Assembly (NCBI RefSeq): GCF_023734775.1
Contig: NZ_AP025732.1
Span: forward strand, 3,974,501-4,038,500
Length of the DNA stretch: 64,000 nucleotides
Direction of reading: 5' to 3'
Source of the DNA: Nostoc cf. commune SO-36
GTDB taxonomy: Bacteria; Cyanobacteriota; Cyanobacteriia; Cyanobacteriales; Nostocaceae
Under the pieces are notes generated by a model that made no database searches, was not told where the DNA came from, and saw only the letters and a program-made list of their open reading frames with translations. The position numbers and the translations under genes were made by a program. Below, one piece after another: positions 47,587-57,864 of this stretch. Every line of letters starts with the position of its first letter. The first letter of the stretch is position 1.

Positions 47587-48666
47587 TTAGATTACTGGAC
47601 AAATTTGCTGCTGGATAGGAATTTGAACCACAAACTCCGTTCCTTTTTCAGGTGTCGAAAAGAAATCTAACTTGCCGCCATGTTTTTCGGTGATGATTTG
47701 ATAGCTAATAGCCATGCCCATTCCTGTCCCCTTTCCAACAGGTTTGGTTGTGAAGAAGGGGTTGAAAATCTGTTTTTGAATCGATTCAGGAATCCCAGAG
47801 CCATTGTCTGCAATCGCAATTTTTACCCATTGCGAATCAACGACAGAGGTACTAATCTTGATGCAACTGGGATGATCGCGGATTTCCTGATAAGTTCGTT
47901 GAGCATTGAGTTCTTCAAGGGCATCGAGAGCATTTACGAGAATATTCATAAACACTTGGTTTAACTGACCAGCGTAGCATTCTACATGAGATAAATTGCC
48001 GTAGTCTTTGATAATCTGAATCTTTGGGCTTTTATCAGTGGCTTTCAGGCGGTGCTGCAAAATCATCAAAGTATTGTCGATGCCTTCATGAATATCTACG
48101 GCTTTGCACTCACTTTCATCCAGGCGCGAGAAGTTACGCAGTGACAGCACAATCTCTCGAATCCGCTCCGTCCCGATATTCATTGAGTGCAATACCATAA
48201 TCGCGTCTTTTTCCAAAAACTCTAAATCGATAGTTTTGCGTTCGGTTTGAATTTCAGCAGGTGGGTTAGGAATATAACGGTGATAAAGCTGGACAAGTCG
48301 TAATAAGTCATGGGTGTATTGGCTGATATAGCTGAGATTTCCATAAATAAAGCTAACGGGATTGTTAATTTCGTGAGCAATCCCAGCCACCATTTGACCA
48401 AGGGCAGACATCTTTTCGCTTTGAATCATTTGAGCTTGCATTTGATGCAAACTATCTAACGTATTTTCTAACTCTTGGCCTCTTTGCTGCAAGTTTGTTT
48501 GAGATTCTTCTAACTCACAAATGACTTTCTTAAGTAAAAACTCCTTTGTTGCAATGTCAGTTTCTAACTGGCGGCGTTCGTTTTGGCAGCGTTCCAGCTT
48601 TTTTTGCAAGATGCGGTTTGTCTTTTCCAACTCTTGGATTTGTATGGAATTGTCTTGGTTATCCAT
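47587..48666 (-). CDS. Sensor histidine kinase
   Basis: 359 aa, soluble. A long N-terminal coiled coil (IQELEKTNRILQKKLERCQNERRQLE...) leads to HisKA with MVAGIAHEINNPVSFIYGN and a complete HATPase (NQVFMNILVNALDALEEL, IADNGSGIPESIQKQIF, GKGTGMGMAISYQI). No sensor domain of its own; the upstream FIST protein, whose corrected stop is 7 bp before this ATG, is the likely input. No response regulator is adjacent. Confidence 0.92.
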   Translation of the reverse strand: MDNQDNSIQIQELEKTNRILQKKLERCQNERRQLETDIATKEFLLKKVICELEESQTNLQQRGQELENTLDSLHQMQAQMIQSEKMSALGQMVAGIAHEINNPVSFIYGNLSYISQYTHDLLRLVQLYHRYIPNPPAEIQTERKTIDLEFLEKDAIMVLHSMNIGTERIREIVLSLRNFSRLDESECKAVDIHEGIDNTLMILQHRLKATDKSPKIQIIKDYGNLSHVECYAGQLNQVFMNILVNALDALEELNAQRTYQEIRDHPSCIKISTSVVDSQWVKIAIADNGSGIPESIQKQIFNPFFTTKPVGKGTGMGMAISYQIITEKHGGKLDFFSTPEKGTEFVVQIPIQQQICPVI

Positions 48667-48673
48667 ACACTAC

Positions 48674-49830
48674 TCATTTTGTCCCTACTAACAGTGTTAC
48701 AAACGTTTTGTTATGAATTTGGGTTTGACTTCTACTCACTAAAGGAGCAATTTCACCATAAGCATAGAAACCACAACAAGGTAATGCCTTTGGTAAATGA
48801 GTTTGACAAGCTGATATTCAAGCCTTGTCAAAGTTCCCAGAATTCGCCGACGAGCTGCACAGGAAATAAGTAACGCTGCTGTTGGCTCCACACCGGGATA
48901 ATCGGCAAGAGCATTCTTCAAAGATGTCTCAGAAGCTGACAGAATATCGTCACGAGTTGCATCAGTAATTTGCACAACTGCCTGTTCAGGAATATCTAAA
49001 AAAAACTTCACGCTACCAGACTGTTGATCGTAGCCATTGGGTGCCCGCAAATAGAAATGATTTTGATCCTCAAAAACTGCCAGAGCATAGATAGAATAGT
49101 TGGACGCAAATCTTTCTTCACCGAGATAATGCTGATAGAAATCTAAGGCGCGCTGTCCATCAATTTCATAGACGACGTTACCATCCACTTTAGTTACACG
49201 GCTACGTTGGCTGATGGGAGTCCAACCACAAGCAACTCCGTGAGAAAATTGTAGTTTTCCAGAAAATAGTAGCACTGGAACTGAATCACTCAATACTTCA
49301 CCTTGGAAGAATTGATAGGTTTTGTCAAAGGTGTAGTCATCGGCAGTCATTCCGCCAATGATGGGAATATATTCTCCCAGGCTTTGTTTTAAAGCTTCTA
49401 AAATTAAAACCCCATTGCTGGTTAGACTATCAGGGAAGGTAAGGCACAATTGTGGTACAGATGCACTCTTTGCCTTAGCTTGGGCGATCGCTTCTTGGGC
49501 TGCAAGGGCTGGATTTTTGGATGCTCCTCGTCCAATCCCTGAGTGAATTTCCACTTCATCGGTAGCAAACAGCATTAAGGTCAGAGAATCTTGCTGAAAC
49601 TCCAGAATTGAAGAGATCTCTCCATTTGTCGTTCCACCAATCAACTCAATTCCGGGAAAAGCATCTTGGATACGTTGCAAAATTAACGCATGATCAAAGT
49701 CTATAGCAGTGAATAAAATTCCAGCCTGAGGAAGGGAGCCGACAAGGGAACGGCTACATTCTTGAAGAACTTCAGCGATCGCATTTTGAGAGTCAGGATC
49801 GTCGCTATGGCCAACAAAAACTCGAAACAC
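48674..49830 (-). CDS. FIST-domain sensory protein, C-terminus reads frameshifted
   Basis: As read, the frame stops at 48739 after a stretch of aberrant sequence (IYQRHYLVVVSMLMVKLLL). The adjacent frame gives KALPCCGFYAYGEIAPLVSRSQ...TLLVGTK ending at 48674, which is the expected FIST_C ending. One extra T in the run at 48789-48791 restores it (385 aa). FIST_N (RVFVGHSDDPDSQNAIAEVL, ELIGGTTNGEISS) and FIST_C are small-ligand sensing domains often tied to signalling. It forms an operon with the histidine kinase downstream. Confidence 0.85.
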
Positions 49831-49966
49831 AACTACCTCATTGTAAGTTTAAATACCAAGTAGCTAATATAATTCGGATATCAGCACCCAGCAACTTACA
49901 CTTAGATTTCCCATTTACTTGAACTAAATCTCAATCTACCTGACTTTTATCTCCCCAATCCCCAAT

Positions 49967-51463
49967 TCAATTCATCTGCAATAAATTTTCGCCACGTTGG
50001 TAAATTTCCCGTGCGTAATCAGTCCAAGCGCCTTGTCCCCAATAACGAAAACAACTGGTTTGCAGCAAAAGGTTATGTAGAAGAACGTTACGGTATTGAG
50101 ATTGTCTAGTGAATGGTTCTGCTGAATCAGTTTGCAGTAATGGATCAATTTTTTGATGGAATAAACTACTTAACTGATACATCGGAGACAACACATTTTC
50201 ATATCCTTTTACCCAACTGATATGATTTGTCCATGAGGCTCCATCCAGATGAAAATTAGAGTCTATTTGCTTCAATTCTTGAATCGCGTTCTCTACAGCT
50301 TCCAGTTGATTATTTTCTGGTGAAACTCGCTCCCAAATTTGATGTTGTCCCACCGGCTGACAAGTTGGATATTCTTCAGGTTTGCATCCAGCAGCTTCGA
50401 TTAATTCTAAATATTCTGTCCCACAGATCCCAACAACACCTGATTTTCCTTCGCCATGATTTACCATATCCCACCAAGCTTGTTTAAAAGCGCTAGGAAA
50501 TTCATTCATCATCACGCCGCCATTTTCGCCATCGCCAATTTGACTAACTATTGGTGGTACAAAAACACTGCCAATTTGTTGTTTTGATAAGGTTTTTGCT
50601 TCATAATAAGGCTGCATCTGGGCAACTAATTTAGTATCCGAACCTTGGGTTTTAATTAAGGCTGTAATGCTAATTGTTTCACCTTGAGAATTGCGGGCAA
50701 CCAGACGATGTGGTAAATGTTTATGAGTGAGAGATTGACCAGTAAGAGTTTCTACAGAATGTTCTTGAACCAGTAGCCAGCGATATCCACATTCTTTCAG
50801 CGCTTTCACAAATTCATAGAGAGCATCAGGGTGATTTGGTAGGTGCATTTCTGGGGGCGAAAATCCTTTGACTCGCGCTAGTGCTTCCCAACCAAAAATT
50901 GCGGCGAAGTGATGTTGCCATGCAACGATATGTAATTTAATATCTGCTATGGGTGTGGAAGGAATAACTGCATGACCCCACATAGTACCCAGCCACTCTA
51001 CATAAGGTTGGTAGGTGCGATCGCAAGTGATGCGTTTCAGATTATCGAGAACATCACCGCGTCCCATTTGTCGCAGTCCCCACAGCAGATTACCAGAGTA
51101 ATCCAACATTACACGCGGATTGCAACCTTGATTGACAAGTTCAGGGATCAAGTCTCCCATGCGGCTGTAACAACGGGCAAAAGGATCTGCATTGTGATTA
51201 TCCCCTTCATGAGGATGTTCAAACATATATTGCAGATTACTGATAAGTGTACTGCCATTTCCAGCAGGTATAGTTGGTTGGTGCATGTGTAAGGCGATCG
51301 CAAACACAGCATTTACATCTTCTAAGCGGATGTTTGTTGTTGGTAAAAATACTGGCTGATCGTGGTTAACTACAGAGAGAACCTCTGTTTCCCAACCAGA
51401 TATATTCGGTAAGCCATCAATGATTTCGGGCAAAGGAGTCAGTGTTGTAGGGAAGGAAAGCAT
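49967..51463 (-). CDS. Glycoside hydrolase family 57 protein
   Basis: 498 aa. The (beta/alpha)7 fold start is clear (VNAVFAIALHMHQPTIPAGNGSTLISNLQYMFEHPHEG), followed by RVMLDYSGNLLWGLRQMGRGDV and GFSPPEMHLPNHPDALYEFVKALKECGYRWLLVQE, a typical GH57 motif region. GH57 enzymes act on alpha-glucans (amylase, pullulanase or branching types). The specific activity cannot be assigned. Stands alone. Confidence 0.88.
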   Translation of the reverse strand: MLSFPTTLTPLPEIIDGLPNISGWETEVLSVVNHDQPVFLPTTNIRLEDVNAVFAIALHMHQPTIPAGNGSTLISNLQYMFEHPHEGDNHNADPFARCYSRMGDLIPELVNQGCNPRVMLDYSGNLLWGLRQMGRGDVLDNLKRITCDRTYQPYVEWLGTMWGHAVIPSTPIADIKLHIVAWQHHFAAIFGWEALARVKGFSPPEMHLPNHPDALYEFVKALKECGYRWLLVQEHSVETLTGQSLTHKHLPHRLVARNSQGETISITALIKTQGSDTKLVAQMQPYYEAKTLSKQQIGSVFVPPIVSQIGDGENGGVMMNEFPSAFKQAWWDMVNHGEGKSGVVGICGTEYLELIEAAGCKPEEYPTCQPVGQHQIWERVSPENNQLEAVENAIQELKQIDSNFHLDGASWTNHISWVKGYENVLSPMYQLSSLFHQKIDPLLQTDSAEPFTRQSQYRNVLLHNLLLQTSCFRYWGQGAWTDYAREIYQRGENLLQMN

Positions 51464-51654
51464 TTTTGATTGCTCCGAAACAAGGTATGTCTAAATTATG
51501 CGATCGCCCAGCAATTTCTGATCTGCAACTTTATGTATTAATGTAAACTGCGATCGTCTTGTAGTCCCGCACTATAATTCAACAGTTCGGATCTAATACT
51601 TGTATAAAAAGTGTTGGAAAATATACAGCTATCCTATTTAATTTTGTTGCTAGT

Positions 51655-51672
51655 GGCGTACATTTGTACGCC
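51655..51672. repeat. Small palindromic repeat (GGCGTACA-TT-TGTACGCC)
   Basis: Perfect 8-bp stem with a 2-nt loop within the divergent region between GH57 and the ScyD/E-like gene. Confidence 0.7.
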
Positions 51673-51897
51673 CCTATAGCCAATTCATTATGTTGCAAAG
51701 ATTTTTGGAAATGGTATGATACAACTCAAAATTAAGAAAATTAGATTTCATCTGGGTTTCTGAGTTTGAATCTGTTTCCCTCTTTTAAGTAAGCTGTAAA
51801 ATCCATAAAAAAGATACACGGTAAATATTAGTATTTATCAACATAAGATTTTCTATTCTATCTTTACTTACGCGAATTTAATTTTAGGACAGGTCTA

Positions 51898-53136
51898 ATG
51901 AAACTAAAACAATTTGGAATTACATTTTTGAGTGTTTCTATTACTGCTTTTTCGGGAATGAAAGCAGCAGAGGCGGCATCGTTTTCGGTAATTGCCGATG
52001 GTCTTAATAATCCACGGGGTCTAAGTTTTGGTACTGATGGAAGTCTCTACGTCACCGAAGCAGGAACAGGCGGCAGTGGAGCTTGTGTTCCTTCACCGAG
52101 CGTTGCAAACCAATCTTTATGTTATGGCACAACTGGTGCAGTGACAAAAATTGGAAATGGTACGCAAGAACGCATACTTACAGGACTTCCTTCTTTAGCA
52201 TTACCAGATGGTACTGATACTTCTGGGCCTCAAGATATCAAATTTGATGCTACTGGCAAGCCTTATATTGCAATTGGGTATGGTTCAAATCCCACATTTC
52301 GCGCCACATTAGGTAACACTGACTTAGGAAAAATTATCACTGCTAATTTCAATACAAATTCCTGGACTAGTGTTGCTGATTTAGCTAATTATGAACTTGC
52401 AAATAATCCAGATCAAGGCGATCTAATTAGCAATCCCTTCTCTCTTCTTTTAGATGGGAATAACATTGTTGCAGTTGATACTGGTGCTAATGAGTTACTC
52501 AGCGTAGGTACTGATGGCAGTAATTTAAAGGCGATCGCCACAATTCCCAGGCAGACATTAACTAATCCAATTTTTCCCTCTGGCGCATCATCATCGCCAT
52601 TTGAAATCCAAGCAGTACCCACAAATATCGCTAAAGGCCCAGATGGCGCTTATTATATTAGCGAATTAACTGGTTTTCCTTTTCCAGAAGGTGAAGCAAA
52701 AATCTATCGAATTGGTGCTGATGCTCAACCAACAGTTTATACCAATGGCTTTACCCAACTTACTGACTTAGATTTTGATACAGAGGGTAATTTATATGCT
52801 TTGCAGTACGCTAATCAATCACTCTGGAAAGGGAATCTAGATGGTTCTGTAATTAAAATAGCGAGTGATGGAACTCGCACAACTATTCTGAGTGGCAATG
52901 GATTAGAGTCTCCTACTGCTTTGACTATTGGTGCTGATAATGCTATCTACGTGACAAACCGAGGCGATCGCCCTGGACTTGGACAAGTTATCAAAATTGA
53001 GAATCCCAAATCTGTTCCTGAATCTACTTCTACTTTCAGCTTATTAGCATTTCTTGGCACTGTGAGCGTTACTTTGTTGCACAAGGGTAAAGCCAAAAGA
53101 CTGAAGATTTCGGACAAGTTTGTTCAGGAGTGTTGA
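51898..53136 (+). CDS. ScyD/ScyE-like beta-propeller protein with PEP-CTERM tail
   Basis: 412 aa. Signal peptide (ITFLSVSITAFSGMKAAEAAS). Then NHL/SGL-like propeller repeats of the ScyD/ScyE family (FSVIADGLNNPRGLSFGTDGSLYVTEAGTGG, SGPQDIKFDATGKPYIAIGYG, TNIAKGPDGAYYISELTGFPFPEG, TALTIGADNAIYVTNRG). The C-terminal SVPESTSTFSLLAFLGTVSVTLLHKGKAKR is a PEP-CTERM-type sorting signal, although a 12-residue extension follows it. Family members occur in the scytonemin cluster, but no other scytonemin gene is seen here. Confidence 0.85.
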   Translation: MKLKQFGITFLSVSITAFSGMKAAEAASFSVIADGLNNPRGLSFGTDGSLYVTEAGTGGSGACVPSPSVANQSLCYGTTGAVTKIGNGTQERILTGLPSLALPDGTDTSGPQDIKFDATGKPYIAIGYGSNPTFRATLGNTDLGKIITANFNTNSWTSVADLANYELANNPDQGDLISNPFSLLLDGNNIVAVDTGANELLSVGTDGSNLKAIATIPRQTLTNPIFPSGASSSPFEIQAVPTNIAKGPDGAYYISELTGFPFPEGEAKIYRIGADAQPTVYTNGFTQLTDLDFDTEGNLYALQYANQSLWKGNLDGSVIKIASDGTRTTILSGNGLESPTALTIGADNAIYVTNRGDRPGLGQVIKIENPKSVPESTSTFSLLAFLGTVSVTLLHKGKAKRLKISDKFVQEC

Positions 53137-53165
53137 GTTAGCGATCGCTCTCGGCATCTCCCCTT

Positions 53166-53190
53166 CTCTACGAGACGCTACGCGAAGGGA
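53166..53190. repeat. Small dispersed repeat (CTCTACGAGACGCTACGCGA)
   Basis: Matches the GAGACGCTACGCGAA repeat class common in Nostoc. It provides the stop codon of the SDR gene. Confidence 0.65.
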
Positions 53191-53991
53191 TAAGTTTTTC
53201 AATCAGCCGTTGTCTGCTTGGTGCTGGCGGTGTTGCTATTCGTAAAATTAGCTCTAACAGCCAAGGGGCAAAGCGTTGACACAACACGGCTAAATGACTT
53301 TGCCATCCGACTAAAATTTCTGATGAATCATTTTGCATTCCGGTGACGAGGGCTTTAGCTACCTGCTGGGGAGTCATAGGGATCACCCAACGAAATAATT
53401 TTAAGTCGCGCACCATGTCTGTGTCTGTCAGGGTAGGCAGCAATGCAATGACGCGGATATTGTAATCAGCTAGTTCCTGGCGCAAGGCTTGGGTAAATCC
53501 TAAGATAGCAAACTTAGTTGCTGAGTAAGTCGCCATCGTCGGTGCAGCCACCTTCCCCATCAGACTCGATACTATTGACAATTGTTCCTTGTCTTTGGCT
53601 AGCCATGCGTCGAGCAATCAGACTAGTAAGGTTGTACATCCCTAACAAGTTTACAGAGAGTTCTTCTTGGACTTGGGGCATTTTGGATTGCAAAAACGAA
53701 CTTTGGTATGCGACTCCCGCACAATTAACCAGCAGGTGAATCTGCCCGTAATTGCGCCATAATTGGGCAACAGCGATATTTACTTCAATTGTTTGAGTCA
53801 AATCTAAGGCGACGATCGCAGTTTCTGTGCCCATCGTCTCAATTTCCTTCTGCTACTTCGACTAACTTTTGGCGATCGCGTGCTACCAATATCATCCGCT
53901 TGATGCCTTGTTGCGCTAATTCGATGGCGATCGCTCGTCCAATTCCACGCGAAGCCCCTGTAATTAGGGCAACTTTACCTTGAATCTCCAT
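53168..53991 (-). pseudogene. Short-chain dehydrogenase/reductase, two frameshifts
   Basis: Three frames assemble one 273-aa SDR. MEIQGKVALITGASRGIGRAIAIELAQQG (53991, TGxxxGxG cofactor motif) leads to AEEIETMGTETAIVALDLTQ, HLLVNCAGVAYQSS (NAG motif variant CAG), VSSLMGKVAAPTMATYSATKF (catalytic S, Y and K) and a C-terminal domain. The two extra bases lie at 53846-53847 (G) and 53573 (A on the coding strand). The last residues (PSRSVS) come from a dispersed repeat at 53166-53190. Substrate unknown. Confidence 0.82.
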
Positions 53992-55120
53992 TAGTTTTAT
54001 TCTCCAAAATTTAAGTCTTACCAAACTCTTCGTTATTGCCGGTACACACAAGCAAGAGCTACTTACTTGTCGGAACAAAGTAAGACAAATAATCAATCGC
54101 AATTGAAATCAAACTGAAACTAAGCCTTTAGCAACGAGACATTTCTTGGTTAATCTGCAATCCCTCATAGTTGTCTATATGAGGCAGAACTTTCTCGTTT
54201 TAAACCCGTCAAAGCCTAACACACTTGGCTGAATGGGTATAGCTCATAGATTTTATTTCTCCTAGATCCGAGCGTTCATCAGCATCGCTGTCATACACAC
54301 GTTAGCAATTAAATCAAGCTATTGCAATATTCTTTAATAAGTATTTCTTAATACTTCTTAACGACAAGTATATATATACAAAAGATTTTATTAAATAAGT
54401 TTTTATGAATCCCTCAGTATAAATATCTCATTTTCCTGACAAATAGCCCTGTTTAAGGAAATTGTGATATCTAATTCATGGTTTAGAAACAAAAAAGACA
54501 CATAGCATTTTGGCTGATGGTTGCAATAGTTAGAGTTCTAAACTAACTAATATAATTGCAACAGTATATTTACTGTTTTCTTGAAAAGTAAGGTTGATGG
54601 CTTTTATTTCTTGAAAATAATCAAATAGAGCTAGATCGTTGTCTGAAATTATCTGCCAAAACTTTAGGATAAATAGTAATTTGTTTAGGTTTAGCTTTGA
54701 GTTCATCAAAGTAATGCTTGAGACTTGCCTCGTCGATAGCAAACTTCAATCATTCTCGAACACTAAGATCCCCGACTTCTTTAATAAATCGGGCATCTAA
54801 CTGTAAGTCAACATGATTCCTAATTGATGATTCTGCCAAAAACTACACTCCGTGTATTTACGTAATTATTAATTATTACCCCACAGTTAAATGACTTACT
54901 CGCAGCCAAGATGGATATCAATACTGCTTGGTTAAGAATATTTGTAAGTTTAGTTGAGCGTAAGCGTTACCCAAAATCACGAATGATTTAGGACTGCTAT
55001 AGCGTTTTCCAGTCTAGTGAAGTACGTCCGTAGGGGCACGGCACTGCCGTGCCCCTACACCTTGCCATATAATTTTGTACTGCATCTGAATGATAATCGC
55101 TATATACAAGCAACACATAC
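53992..55120. other. 1.1-kb region without an intact gene
   Basis: AT-rich. Minus-strand 54500-54850 shows protein-like fragments (HVDLQLDARFIKEVGDLSVRE and SLKHYFDELKAKPKQITIYPKVLADNF) interrupted by stops, so it is probably a decayed small gene. A perfect palindromic repeat lies at 55030-55058. Confidence 0.5.
55030..55058. repeat. 29-bp palindromic repeat
   Basis: GTAGGGGCACGGCA pairs perfectly with TGCCGTGCCCCTAC around one C. It resembles a dispersed palindrome seen in many Nostocales genomes. Confidence 0.85.
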
Positions 55121-55358
55121 CTCGAAGTTATGTTGAAGTACTTGAAAGTTGTGTTGAGGTACTCCAAAGTTGTGTTGAGGTACTTCAAAGTTGTATTGAA
55201 GTACTCCAAAGTTGTGTTGAGGTACTTCAAAGTCGTGTTGAGGTACTTCAAAGTCGTGTTGAGGTACTTCAAAGTCGTGTTGAGGTACTTCAAAGTCGTG
55301 TTGAAGTACTTCAAAGTCGTGTTGAAGTACTCCGAAGTCGTGTTGAAGTACTTCAAAC
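55121..55358. repeat. 21-bp minisatellite (GTTGAGGTACTTCAAAGTCG)
   Basis: About eleven tandem copies, with variants GTTGAAGTACTCC and AAGTTGT. The unit is a multiple of three, so several frames stay open, but none has a proper start or a family match. Minus-strand reading would be YLNTTLK repeats. Confidence 0.9.
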
Positions 55359-55372
55359 TTTGTCGCACTGCG

Positions 55373-55390
55373 GTGTAGGCGTAGCCTGTC
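55373..55390 (+). repeat. Partial copy of the 29-bp dispersed repeat
   Basis: GTGTAGGCGTAGCCTGTC, flanking the minisatellite on its right side. Confidence 0.7.
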
Positions 55391-55617
55391 AAGAACTAAT
55401 TGACGGATAAATTCCTTGTAGAGACGGCGATTTATCCCGTCTCTCTAACCGTCAAAATGAATTTGACAGACTACTAGTCCTACGCTTGACTTTTAAAAAA
55501 GTAGCGACACATTTCTATTTTTTAGGCAAAACCTACCCAGTATTAACACCACTTCCTATTCACCGTCTAAGTTGTGGTCTAAATACCTGAAAAATACTAT
55601 AAAGGCCATCAGCTTAA

Positions 55618-57763
55618 TTAAGGGGTTAAAAAGTCTAAATGGTTTCCTGGTTGGGCACGCAAATCTTCCACAGTCCCCTGAATTTGTAATTTACCTTGAT
55701 TTAATAGCACAATCCAATCAGCACGGGCAATTACTCTCGGACGGTGGCTAATCAGAATCGTAGTTTTGCCTTGACGATGCAACAACAGCTGATTTAAAAC
55801 TTTAACTTCACTCACAGGATCTAGTCCAGCTGTTGATTCATCTAAAATTAGGACTGGTGGATCGTTGAGGATAGCTCTTGCTATAGCTAATCTTTGCCGT
55901 TGTCCACCAGAAATATTTGAGCCAAATTCACCTAATACAGTTTGATATTTTTCAGGTAGTTTACTAATAAAATCGTCTGCCTCAGCAATTTGGCAAGCGT
56001 TGACAATTTGCTCAAAGGTGACGTGAGGAGAACCTAACCGAAAGTTTTCAATAATTGAGCGACTCCAAAAATGAGCATCTTGCGGAACTAGTACTACTTG
56101 TTGTCGCAAACAATCAAGGGCTAAATCTTGCAGATTATAAATACCAATGCGAATATTACCAGAGTTAGGTGTATATAATCCGGCAATCAATTTAGCAAGA
56201 GAACTTTTCCCACAGCCAGATGTACCAATTAGGGAAATAACTTTACCACCAGGAATAGTTAGAGAGAAATCTTCCAGTAAATCTAGTCTCCCAGCGTAGT
56301 GAAAGTTGAGATTTGTGCAAATAATATCAGCATTGGTAGGAATTTTAGCAAAGGGTTTGTTAGTATCGCCTTGAGTTTCAAGTGTAGAGTCAATAACTTC
56401 TGTTAAGCGCTGCGTAGCAGTTTTGGCACGAGTGAATTCATCTATAAATCTGATGACAGTACCAATGAATGCCAAAAAATTACCATTCATGCCGTTAAAT
56501 GCCAGCATTTGACCAATAGTTAGTTCTTTACTAATAACTAGAATGCTGCCAAAACCAATTAAGCTAATGCTGCCAATACCAGAAACGAACCCAGAGAAAA
56601 CATTATTAATAATTCCAATCTGAACTGTGCGGAATATTTGGTTTGATAATCGTCCAAATCGGTTTTGAAATTCTTCCCAAATTGAGGAGCAGCAGCAGTG
56701 GTTTTGAGTGTTAGCGCCCCTTTAAAGCTTTCAACAAGAACGCCCTGGTTTTCTGCTTCTAAAACCAATAGACTTCTAACTTTTTGTTGAAGTGCAGGTA
56801 GGAATACGATTGTAGATAAAGACATTACAATAGCAAATAATAAAGGCAGCAAAGGTGAGTTTCCAGCTATAGAACAGCATGAAACTTAAAGAAACTACTG
56901 CAATAAATAATTGGCTAGGCAGACTGACAACTACTTGAGAAACTAGCTGATTAATTTGTTGAATATCTTGTAATCTGCTAACAATCTCCCCACTACGACG
57001 CGGTTCATAGTAAGTCAGAGGTATTCTCAAGATTGTCCTGGCAAATTCCAGAACTAACCCTAACTCAAGCCGTTGGGCAAAATGAGGCAATGAGGTTGTA
57101 TTGAATTAGTTGCAAACTACTTCCCACAAAATTCATCACTATAACGGCACCAATCACAGCACCAAGAAGCCTTGTATCGCCTCGAACTAGTACATCATCT
57201 GTAAGAATTTGGATTAGAAATGGAGAAGTTAATGAAATCAGACCTAGAACTAAAGCGCAGAGAAAAGCCTCAAATAATATGCCTCGATAAGGCAATACAC
57301 GCCGCACAAAGCGCCCAAAGCCGCCTATTTTCTCATCCGGTTGAGCATAAAAGCGAACCGAATCTGGCTCTAGCAAAAGCATCACCATATCTGGCCAAGC
57401 TTCTATTAATTCTTTTCTAGAGATATAACGAATGTTAGCTGCGGGATCGGCAACTATATATTTCTTGCCTTTTTGACCATACAAAACAACCCAATGGTAA
57501 CCTTTCCAGTGAATGATTGCTGGTAGTGGCGCTTGGTTCATCCGGTCTAATATTTCATTTGACGCTCTGACCGATCGGGCATTGAAACCAAGTGCCTCCG
57601 CTCCCCGCCTCAGTCCCAACAATGTTGTTCCTAATTGCCCAGTGCCTACGGCTTCCCGAATGCGATTTAGTGTAAAGTTACGTCCGATAGTGTTTGGCAA
57701 TGGAAGCAAGACAAGCGCTCCACAATCTTCTTCACTATGTTGTGTAACAACTTGGTATTTCAT
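55618..57763 (-). pseudogene. C39-peptidase ABC exporter for double-glycine peptides, frames interrupted
   Basis: Four frames assemble to 714 aa from ATG 57763. An N-terminal C39 peptidase has its Cys in HSEEDCGA and His in HWKGYHWVVLYG. Six membrane helices (FEAFLCALVLGLISLTSPF...) precede an ABC domain with Walker A GTSGCGKSS, signature NISGGQRQRLAIARA and Walker B PVLILDEST. Single-base indels lie near 57716 and 57686 (a compensating pair replacing AACLASIAKHYG by ALVLLPLPNTIG) and at 57085, 56851-56853 and 56679-56681. Such exporters cut GG leaders and export the peptide with an HlyD partner; the seven upstream peptide genes are the expected cargo. Confidence 0.85.
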
Positions 57764-57800
57764 TTCGCACTCCAGTATCAATAACATCGTGACAAAACTC

Positions 57801-57826
57801 AAAAAATAGCAGGGTTTTATCCCTGC
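57801..57826 (-). terminator. Terminator between peptide genes and exporter
   Basis: On the minus strand GCAGGG-ATAAAA-CCCTGC is followed by TATTTTTTG. It lies between the collagen-like peptide stop (57865) and the exporter start (57763), fitting attenuation of readthrough. Confidence 0.75.
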
Positions 57827-57864
57827 ATGGCTAAAAATTTGACCAACAGTCTAGTTTAGTTGTA

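Noticed and set aside
51898..53991. A scytonemin biosynthesis cluster
   Set aside because: Only a ScyD/E-like protein and an unrelated broken SDR are present; no scyA, scyB or scyC is seen.
54530..54742. Minus-strand 70-aa ORF
   Set aside because: A neighbouring frame (LKHYFDELKAKPKQITIYPKVLADNF) looks more like protein; the region appears to be a decayed gene rather than this ORF.
55121..55358. Possible CRISPR array
   Set aside because: Repeats are directly tandem with no spacers between them, so it is a minisatellite.
54997..55410. ORFs over the 21-bp repeat on both strands
   Set aside because: Open only because the repeat unit is a multiple of three; they begin or end in dispersed repeats and have no protein-family features.
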